A stretch of 64,000 bases of DNA from Prolixibacteraceae bacterium (lineage in GTDB: Bacteria > Bacteroidota > Bacteroidia > Bacteroidales > Prolixibacteraceae): assembly GCA_003506435.1 (NCBI GenBank), contig DOAQ01000017.1:138010-202009 (forward strand), in the 5' to 3' direction. Both the position numbers and the translations under genes were made by a program. Under the pieces are notes generated by a model, which saw only the letters and a program-made list of their open reading frames with translations, was not told where the DNA came from and did no database searches. Shown here piece by piece: positions 58,569 to 64,000 of the stretch; positions within the stretch are counted from its first letter, which is position 1; each line of letters opens with the position of its first letter.

Positions 58569-59615
58569 ATGAAAAAAACTGATACAAAAATGAGCTTACC
58601 TTCCTCCCTCTCCTTTGGAGAGGGCCGGGGAGAGGCTAATTGGGGAATAATAGGCTGCGGTGATGTTACCGAGGTAAAAAGCGGTCCTGCTTTTTCGAAA
58701 ACGGAACATTCGTCGCTGGTGGCAGTGATGCGCCGCGATGCGGCAAAAGCTGCTGATTATGCTGCCCGTCACGGGGTGCCACGCTGGTATTCCAATGCTT
58801 CAGAGCTCATTAATGATCCGGAAGTGAATGCTGTTTACATTGCCACACCGCCCGATACCCATGCCCGGTATGCCATTGAAGCCATGCGTACCGGGAAACC
58901 GGTATACGTGGAGAAACCAATGGCTCGCAATTATGCCGAATGTATGGAAATGATCCGGGTTTCGGAAGAAACGGGAATGCCGCTGTTTGTGGCTTATTAC
59001 CGCCGTTCGATGTCGCTTTTTCTGAAAGTGAAAGAACTGGTTGAGCAGGGTATCATTGGAAAGCCTCTGACTGTAAACATTCGTTTTTACAAGGAAGCAA
59101 CAGAAAAAGGCTTGTCGCCCGATCAGCTTCCGTGGCGGGTATTTCCTGAAATTGCCGGGGCAGGTCATTTTTACGATCTGGCCTCTCATCAATTGGATTT
59201 TCTCGATTTTCTGTTTGGTCCCGTTAAAGATGTACATGGAACAGCTCACAATTTGGAAGGGTTCTATCCGGCAGAAGATACGGTGAGCGCCAGTTTTAGT
59301 TTTGAAAATGGAGTTGCCGGAACGGGCAGTTGGTGTTTTGTTGCCGACAAATCGGCTGAAAAGGACAGCATTGAACTATTCGGTACCGAAGGAAACCTGC
59401 GGTTTGCCTGTTTCGATCCGTTCAAATTAATCCTGAAACGAAAGGACGGTACCATTGAGTTTGATTTTCCCAAACCGGAGCATGTTGGCGGAGGGTTGAT
59501 CAAACAGGTAGTTGACGAACTTCGGGGAGTTGGCAAATCGCCCAGTACCGGAGTTTCAGGAGCACGCACCAGTTGGGTGATGGAGGAGATTGTAAAAAGT
59601 TATTATTCATTTTGA
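58569..59615 (+). CDS. Gfo/Idh/MocA family oxidoreductase with repeat-derived N-terminus
   Basis: A 348-residue NAD(P)-dependent oxidoreductase. The Rossmann fold begins NWGIIGCGDVTEVKSGPAFS and continues with AVYIATPPDTHARYAIEAMR and PVYVEKPMARNYAECMEM. The C-terminal GFO_IDH_MocA domain has GHFYDLASHQLDFLDFLFG. Relatives start within a few residues of N-W-G-I-I-G-C-G. Here 23 residues precede it, of which L-P-S-S-L-S-F-G-E-G-R-G-E-A are the translation of a GC-rich palindromic repeat (58603-58637). The substrate is unknown; sugar or sugar-acid oxidation fits the operon. Confidence 0.9.
   Translation: MKKTDTKMSLPSSLSFGEGRGEANWGIIGCGDVTEVKSGPAFSKTEHSSLVAVMRRDAAKAADYAARHGVPRWYSNASELINDPEVNAVYIATPPDTHARYAIEAMRTGKPVYVEKPMARNYAECMEMIRVSEETGMPLFVAYYRRSMSLFLKVKELVEQGIIGKPLTVNIRFYKEATEKGLSPDQLPWRVFPEIAGAGHFYDLASHQLDFLDFLFGPVKDVHGTAHNLEGFYPAEDTVSASFSFENGVAGTGSWCFVADKSAEKDSIELFGTEGNLRFACFDPFKLILKRKDGTIEFDFPKPEHVGGGLIKQVVDELRGVGKSPSTGVSGARTSWVMEEIVKSYYSF
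58603..58637. repeat. REP-like palindrome inside the oxidoreductase coding frame
   Basis: The hairpin CCCTCTCC-TTT-GGAGAGGG is followed by CCGGGGAGAGGCT, read in frame as residues about 10-23 of the oxidoreductase. It mirrors the case at 11618-11662. Confidence 0.7.
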
Positions 59616-59634
59616 TGAATCAAAATTCATAGAA

Positions 59635-60196
59635 AACCACATAGGTACATAGAACACAATAGACAAAATAACACAGAAAGGCAGAATGGTTACACAGAAA
59701 CAGATAAATGACATAAGCAGGGCAATTATTGGATATGCCATTGAAGTTCACAAAGAATTGGGGCCGGGACTTCTCGAAAGCATCTATGAAAAATGTTTGA
59801 CTCACTTGCTTACTGAAAATGGGTTTAAGGTTGAGAGGCAAAGAAACATACCTCTGACGTTCCGTAGCCTTAATCTGGATTGTGAACTGCGTTTTGATTT
59901 GCTGGTAAATGATTTGGTAATTGTTGAATTAAAAACCGTTGAGTTTTTTTCACCGATTCATGAGGCTCAATTATTGACCTATCTTAAATTATTGAGAAAA
60001 CCGAAAGGTATCCTAATCAATTTTAATTGCATCAATATTTTCAAAGAAGGACAGCGAACATTTGTAACTGAATATTTTAAAGATTTACCAAAAGAATAAA
60101 TCATTCTTTTAATAAATTAAAACTCATGGGAACCCACAATAGACACATAGAACACAATAGAAAAAATAGAAATAATTCTATGTGACCTATGTGGTT
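59635..60196 (+). mobile_element. Inverted-repeat-bracketed GxxExxY element
   Basis: The left arm AACCACATAGG-TACATAGAA (59635-59654) and the reverse complement of the right arm 60176-60196 match at 20 of 21 positions with one gap. A direct copy of ACATAGAACACAATAGA from the left flank (59647-59663) recurs at 60145-60161, so the right side alone can also form a hairpin. The element lies between two plus-strand genes of the cluster, with the nuclease-like gene in its loop. Confidence 0.6.
59686..60099 (+). CDS. GxxExxY protein (PD-(D/E)xK nuclease-like)
   Basis: A 137-residue protein of the GxxExxY family, named for the motif seen here in ELGPGLLESIYEKCLTHLL. The core CELRFDLLVNDLVIVELKTV has an Asp followed by E-x-K on the next strand, as in PD-(D/E)xK nucleases, to which the family is assigned. 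No target or partner is known. It has no apparent role in sugar-acid metabolism and sits between inverted repeats of its own, in the same manner as the four-helix-bundle genes elsewhere in the window. Confidence 0.9.
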   Translation: MVTQKQINDISRAIIGYAIEVHKELGPGLLESIYEKCLTHLLTENGFKVERQRNIPLTFRSLNLDCELRFDLLVNDLVIVELKTVEFFSPIHEAQLLTYLKLLRKPKGILINFNCINIFKEGQRTFVTEYFKDLPKE

Positions 60197-60210
60197 CAAA
60201 AAAACGTGTT

Positions 60211-61338
60211 ATGAAAATTATTATAGACGATAAAATACCATACATAAAAAGAGCTTTCGAGAAAGTTGCGGAGGTGGTTTATCTTCCGGGGTCGAAAACA
60301 ACTCCGGAAGTGGTGAAAGATGCCGATGCAATTATCACGCGCACCCGCACGATTTGCAACGAAGCATTGCTGAAAGACTCGTCGGTGAAATTTATTGCCA
60401 CGGCAACTATTGGATACGACCACATCGATACCGAATACTGCAAACAGGCTGGCATTGAATGGACCAATGCACCGGGCTGTAACTCGAAATCGGTGGAGCA
60501 GTACATTGCTTCAACATTATTTGTTCTGGCTGAAAAAAAAGGTTTTCAGTTAAAAGATAAAACCATTGGGATTGTCGGAGTTGGACAAGTGGGATCGAAA
60601 GTAGCCCGTGTTTGTGAACTGTTTGGCATGAAGGTTTTGCTAAATGATCCGCCGCGTGAACGTGCCGAAGGACCGGAAAAATTTGTGAGTCTTCAGAAAA
60701 TCGTATCGGAAGCAGACATTATTACGCTGCATGTGCCGCTGAATATGACCGGTGAAGATGCCACCTTTCATTTGGCTGATTCTATGTTTTTCAATTCATT
60801 GGAACGTTGCCCTATCGTTATCAATTCGTGCCGGGGAGAAGTGATGGATTCACTTTCCGCAGAAACGGCTATTGAACGCGGGATGGTTTCCGGGATGGTG
60901 GTTGACTGCTGGGAAGATGAACCCGATATTGATCTGCATTTGTTGAAACTGGTCGATCTGGCAACACCACATATTGCTGGCTACTCGAAAGACGGTAAAG
61001 CCAATGGCACCACTATGAGCGTACAGGCTGTCAGCCGGTTTTTCAATCTTGGAATTGACAACTGGCAACCATCGGGTGTCGATCTTCCTGAAAATCCCAT
61101 CATTAAAATTAATGGGGAAGGTTTATCCGAAGAAAAAATTATTGCACAAGCTATTCTGGCAACGTATGATATCCGGGACGACGACCATGTTTTCAGGAAA
61201 AATATAGAGAAATTTGAACAACTGAGGGGAGATTATCCTGTACGCAGGGAATTCCCCGCATATACAATTCAGCATAAAAATGTGAACCAGGAAACAGTGG
61301 ATAAATTGAAAACACTGGGGTTTAATGTGGAAGGATAA
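60211..61338 (+). CDS. pdxB: 4-phosphoerythronate dehydrogenase
   Basis: A 375-residue D-2-hydroxyacid dehydrogenase of the DXP-dependent vitamin B6 pathway, oxidising 4-phosphoerythronate. It shows KIIIDDKIPYIKRAFEKVAE, ATIGYDHIDTEYC, the NAD loop IGIVGVGQVGSKVAR, the catalytic Arg in INSCRGEVMDS, Glu in DCWEDEPDI and His in TPHIAGYSKDGKANG, plus the C-terminal PdxB domain. The start lies 15 bases after the right arm of the inserted element. Its presence beside gnd may reflect sharing of sugar-phosphate intermediates rather than one pathway. Confidence 0.93.
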   Translation: MKIIIDDKIPYIKRAFEKVAEVVYLPGSKTTPEVVKDADAIITRTRTICNEALLKDSSVKFIATATIGYDHIDTEYCKQAGIEWTNAPGCNSKSVEQYIASTLFVLAEKKGFQLKDKTIGIVGVGQVGSKVARVCELFGMKVLLNDPPRERAEGPEKFVSLQKIVSEADIITLHVPLNMTGEDATFHLADSMFFNSLERCPIVINSCRGEVMDSLSAETAIERGMVSGMVVDCWEDEPDIDLHLLKLVDLATPHIAGYSKDGKANGTTMSVQAVSRFFNLGIDNWQPSGVDLPENPIIKINGEGLSEEKIIAQAILATYDIRDDDHVFRKNIEKFEQLRGDYPVRREFPAYTIQHKNVNQETVDKLKTLGFNVEG

Positions 61339-61401
61339 TGATGATCGTTATAAAAATCAAAGATTTAGAATTTTGGAATTTCAACTAAAATACAATACGT
61401 A

Positions 61402-62856
61402 ATGAAAAAATTAGCAGATATTGGATTGATCGGGTTGGCCGTAATGGGCGAAAACCTGGTATTGAACATGGAAAGCAAAGGCTTTACCGTAGCGGTTTTT
61501 AACCGTACTGTTGCACGTGTCGACGAGTTTATGGCTGGTCGCGGAGCCGGAAAAAAATTCATCGGGGCTCATTCTATCGAAGAATTGTGCGCTTCGCTCG
61601 AACGTCCGCGCAAAGTGATGATGCTTGTAAAAGCAGGGAAACCGGTAGACGATTTTATCGACTTGATTATTCCTCACCTGGAAGAAGGCGACATTATCAT
61701 CGATGGCGGAAACTCACACTTTCCCGATACCATCCGTCGTGCCAAATATGTTGAAAGCAAAGGTTTGCTTTACATCGGTACCGGTGTTTCGGGCGGCGAA
61801 GAAGGCGCTTTGTTAGGGCCTTCCATGATGCCAGGCGGATCGCCTGCTGCATGGCCTGCCGTAAAAGAAATTTTCCAGGCTGTATCGGCCAAAGTAGAAG
61901 ACGGCTCACCTTGCTGCGACTGGGTAGGCGAAGGCGGCGCAGGCCACTTTGTGAAGATGGTTCATAACGGCATCGAATACGGCGATATGCAGATTATTTG
62001 CGAAGCTTACCAGGTGATGAAAGATATGTTGGGCATGAACGCTGACGAAATGCACGAGGTTTTCAAAAAATATAATGAAGGGGATCTCGATTCATACCTG
62101 ATTGAAATTACCCGCGACATTCTGGGTTATAAAGATGAGGACGGCGAACCAATGGTGGAAAAAATCCTCGACACCGCAGGACAAAAAGGTACCGGAAAAT
62201 GGACCGGCGTAGCTGCCCTCGACCTGGGTATTCCGTTGACTTTGATCGGAGAATCGGTATTTGCACGGTGCCTCTCGGCACAAAAAGACCTGCGCGTGGA
62301 AGCATCGAAAGTAATCAACGGCCCGGCTGTAAATAAAAACATTGACAAAGCCCAAATGATTGCCGACCTGAAAGATGCTTTGTTCGGAGCCAAAATTATT
62401 TCGTATGCACAAGGCTACAACCTGATGATGGAAGCGGCCAAAGAATACGGTTGGAACCTGAATTACGGCGGCATTGCCCTGATGTGGCGTGGTGGTTGTA
62501 TCATCCGTTCGGTATTTTTAGGCGACATCAAAAAGGCATTCGATAAAAATCCGAATCTGCAAAATCTGTTGCTTGACCCGCATTTCAGGGAAATCGTGGA
62601 AAAAGCACAGGCCGGATGGCGCCGTGTTTGTGCTACTGCACTGACTAACGGAATTCCGGTACCTGCGCTCACTTCAGCGCTTTGTTACTTCGACGGTTTC
62701 CGCAGCGAACGCCTGCCAGCCAACTTATTACAGGCTCAGCGCGACTACTTTGGCGCGCACACCTACGAACGGGTTGACAAACCACGCGGCGAATTCTTCC
62801 ACACCAACTGGACCGGAAGAGGTGGCGACACAACTTCAAGAACATACGTGGTATAG
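61402..62856 (+). CDS. gnd: 6-phosphogluconate dehydrogenase (decarboxylating)
   Basis: A 484-residue enzyme converting 6-phosphogluconate to ribulose-5-phosphate and CO2. It shows DIGLIGLAVMGENLVLNMES, GVSGGEEGALLGPSMMPGG, the catalytic region GGAGHFVKMVHNGIEYGDMQ and the C-terminal ERVDKPRGEFFHTNWTGRGG. Length and motifs match the long dimeric type. It is the last gene of the sugar-acid cluster and could close a gluconate-to-pentose route begun by the kinase upstream. Two hairpins follow. Confidence 0.96.
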   Translation: MKKLADIGLIGLAVMGENLVLNMESKGFTVAVFNRTVARVDEFMAGRGAGKKFIGAHSIEELCASLERPRKVMMLVKAGKPVDDFIDLIIPHLEEGDIIIDGGNSHFPDTIRRAKYVESKGLLYIGTGVSGGEEGALLGPSMMPGGSPAAWPAVKEIFQAVSAKVEDGSPCCDWVGEGGAGHFVKMVHNGIEYGDMQIICEAYQVMKDMLGMNADEMHEVFKKYNEGDLDSYLIEITRDILGYKDEDGEPMVEKILDTAGQKGTGKWTGVAALDLGIPLTLIGESVFARCLSAQKDLRVEASKVINGPAVNKNIDKAQMIADLKDALFGAKIISYAQGYNLMMEAAKEYGWNLNYGGIALMWRGGCIIRSVFLGDIKKAFDKNPNLQNLLLDPHFREIVEKAQAGWRRVCATALTNGIPVPALTSALCYFDGFRSERLPANLLQAQRDYFGAHTYERVDKPRGEFFHTNWTGRGGDTTSRTYVV

Positions 62857-62866
62857 GGGTGTTACC

Positions 62867-62899
62867 AGTGAGGGCTTCACTCAAAGTGAAACCCTCACT
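62867..62899 (+). terminator. First hairpin after gnd
   Basis: AGTGAGGGCTTCACT (62867-62881) pairs with AGTGAAACCCTCACT (62885-62899) with a CAA loop and one mismatch, followed by an A-rich tract. The arms share AGTGAGGG with the terminator at 7591. Confidence 0.65.
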
Positions 62900-62907
62900 A
62901 AAAAATC

Positions 62908-62942
62908 AAAGCCGCTTTCCTGCAAATGGGGAGCGGCTTTTG
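62908..62942. terminator. Second hairpin between gnd and the AbiH gene
   Basis: AAAGCCGCT (62908-62916) pairs with AGCGGCTTT (62932-62940) and is followed by T; A/T flanks allow use from both convergent sides. Confidence 0.7.
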
Positions 62943-62978
62943 GCTTTTGATCGATGAGTAGAGTTCATCGGATCAGAT

Positions 62979-64000
62979 TCAAAGTTTATAAGGCAAAAGT
63001 GGTTGACATTTTTCAAAAGGAACAATTTTCGTTCTCATATTTCCCTTTCCTGAAGCTTTGAAATGTCTGGAAATCTCTTGCGTTTTTTCGAAATAATCAT
63101 TCTCAGTCTCACTCTTCTGATAGTAATAGATTTTAATAGCCTTGCAATTAGGATGTTCAAATATGGTATTCAAAAGTATTCGATCCGACAAGCCACATGA
63201 GTGGCCTAATATTTTTACGGTAAAATTTTCAGAGTCAATAAAACGAATAATATCCTGATAATTTGATGATTGAAAATATCCAAAAGATTTAATATTCTTT
63301 AAAAACTCATTATTGTTTAAATTTTCAATCTTCTCGTAGTTTGGATCCATTTCGTCTCCATATCCAAATATTATTGGATTAGATAAATTAACTAATTCTC
63401 CATGAATATTGATAAGGTTATTCTTTGTACGAAAGTTTCGATTTGTATAAAATTCCAACGTTTTTGTATAGTTGAAATTCACAAACAACTTCTCTCCTTT
63501 TCCTTTTCTTTCAGGTTCGGTACCTTCTAGCAGAATACTTTCTATTCTTCGGTTCTCAAGGTTTGAAGTTATCTCTATTGTCCGTAGATATTCAACCAAT
63601 TTTTTCTTTATAGAATCAAAACACGAATTCAATTGTAGCAACTGTTTTAAAATTGAATTCCGGATATGGGGATTTAATTCTAATTCTTTGTACAGTCCCA
63701 CCAAAGTCATATAATACTCGTATTCAATATCGACCCATTTATAATCTCGATAATTCTTTATAATACCTCTCAAAAAATCATGTTTTGCTTCTAATTTATA
63801 GTTCAAACCTTTTATTTTTTGAAATACATTTTCAACAGAATTAAAATCTGTAGGTAAATCATAACGAGTTTCAAGCCTGTCTATCTTAAACAAATCATCC
63901 TCATAATGGTCTCTCCTCCAAGATTTTTTCAAAAAATCGTTCAAATACCATAACAAAAAATCGTTAATGAACTCCCCCGCTGCAAGCAGACGGGGTATCA
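62979..64000 (-). CDS. AbiH family phage-defence protein, N-terminus missing or interrupted
   Basis: An AbiH-like abortive-infection protein, AT-rich relative to its neighbours. The C-terminal part has the family segments KLFVNFNYTKTLEFYTN, NLINIHGELVN, IIFGYGDEMD and VKILGHSCGLSDRILLN. AbiH proteins begin with a hydrophobic G-N-G-F-D-L motif followed by a D-F-x-x-W-Y segment. Here DFLLWYLNDFLKK is present (about 63930-63968), but upstream of it the frame runs into a palindromic repeat (63964-64000) reading IPRLLAAGEF, without G-N-G-F-D-L. The frame stays open to the window edge. The gene is either continued beyond it or truncated by the repeat. Confidence 0.75.
   Translation of the reverse strand, partial: IPRLLAAGEFINDFLLWYLNDFLKKSWRRDHYEDDLFKIDRLETRYDLPTDFNSVENVFQKIKGLNYKLEAKHDFLRGIIKNYRDYKWVDIEYEYYMTLVGLYKELELNPHIRNSILKQLLQLNSCFDSIKKKLVEYLRTIEITSNLENRRIESILLEGTEPERKGKGEKLFVNFNYTKTLEFYTNRNFRTKNNLINIHGELVNLSNPIIFGYGDEMDPNYEKIENLNNNEFLKNIKSFGYFQSSNYQDIIRFIDSENFTVKILGHSCGLSDRILLNTIFEHPNCKAIKIYYYQKSETENDYFEKTQEISRHFKASGKGNMRTKIVPFEKCQPLLPYKL
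63964..64000. repeat. Palindromic intergenic-type repeat at the 5' part of the AbiH gene
   Basis: CCCCCGCTGCAAGCAGACGGGG, read at 63973-63995, is a GC-rich stem (CCCCG...CGGGG with a GCTGCAAGCAG-like centre) flanked by TTAATGAACT and TATC. Such repeats are normally intergenic in Bacteroidota. The string AACGATTTTTTG occurs twice just inside the gene. Confidence 0.5.

Overview
The window is a chromosomal segment of a Bacteroidota bacterium, most likely Bacteroidales/Marinilabiliales (a Prolixibacteraceae-like relative; lineage is inference). The evidence is the recurring Bacteroidota promoter form (TTTG or TTG, about 19-20 bases, then TAnnTTTG), the scarcity of Shine-Dalgarno sequences, DUF5686 with a CarboxypepD_reg-like domain, DUF1080 lipoproteins, an Rnf complex headed by an RseC-like gene, and many four-helix-bundle (23S-IVS-type) genes and GC-rich palindromic repeats.

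Layout. 0-8.5 kb holds housekeeping and envelope genes: a MATE exporter fragment, low-molecular-weight tyrosine phosphatase, SUI1 factor, DUF5686 outer-membrane protein, DMT exporter, an NfeD-like/flotillin pair and a DUF1080 lipoprotein. 8.6-16.5 kb is an efflux operon in the style of YbhGFSR (TetR, TolC, HlyD lipoprotein, two separate ABC ATPases, two ABC-2 permeases) with two four-helix-bundle genes between its structural genes. 17.2-18.9 kb is an AT-rich, repeat-laden accessory patch with an Mrr-like restriction endonuclease and a 29-residue zinc-ribbon peptide. At 19-20.6 kb lies an alkaline-phosphatase-superfamily protein whose active site is largely lost. 21-26.8 kb is rseC-rnfBC-[four-helix bundle]-rnfDGEA. 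27-28.3 kb is a C1-family peptidase. 28.5-35.5 kb is the leucine operon (leader peptide and attenuator, leuA, leuC-[four-helix bundle]-leuD, a second leuA-like gene, leuB). 35.7-42.4 kb is a signalling block (two hybrid kinases, CheR, stand-alone CheB). 42.5-51.9 kb carries a DEAD-box helicase, rpsF-rpsR-rplI, a GyrI-like/DUF3795/YafY operon, a divergent tryptophanase-family lyase, a stand-alone E2-type acyltransferase and an M3-like zinc peptidase lipoprotein. 52-62.9 kb is a sugar-acid cluster (LacI regulator, SDR, PfkB kinase, metallophosphoesterase, LarA homolog, Gfo/Idh/MocA oxidoreductase, [GxxExxY nuclease-like gene], pdxB, gnd). The right edge has an AbiH-like defence gene running into a palindromic repeat.

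The most unusual theme is a set of small genes (four S23/IVS-type four-helix-bundle genes and one GxxExxY gene), each placed between genes read in the same direction. At three loci the bracket is a close inverted repeat, at two a degenerate one, and the repeat sequence differs from locus to locus. They resemble the IVS elements of 23S rRNA (an S23 gene inside an excisable stem-loop), but sit in mRNAs. A second theme is REPIN-like pairs of GC-rich palindromes, two of which have become translated N-termini of real proteins. A third is a well-formed leucine attenuator. The sugar-acid cluster suggests a route from mannonate via a LarA-type 2-epimerase to gluconate, 6-phosphogluconate and ribulose-5-phosphate; this is inference.
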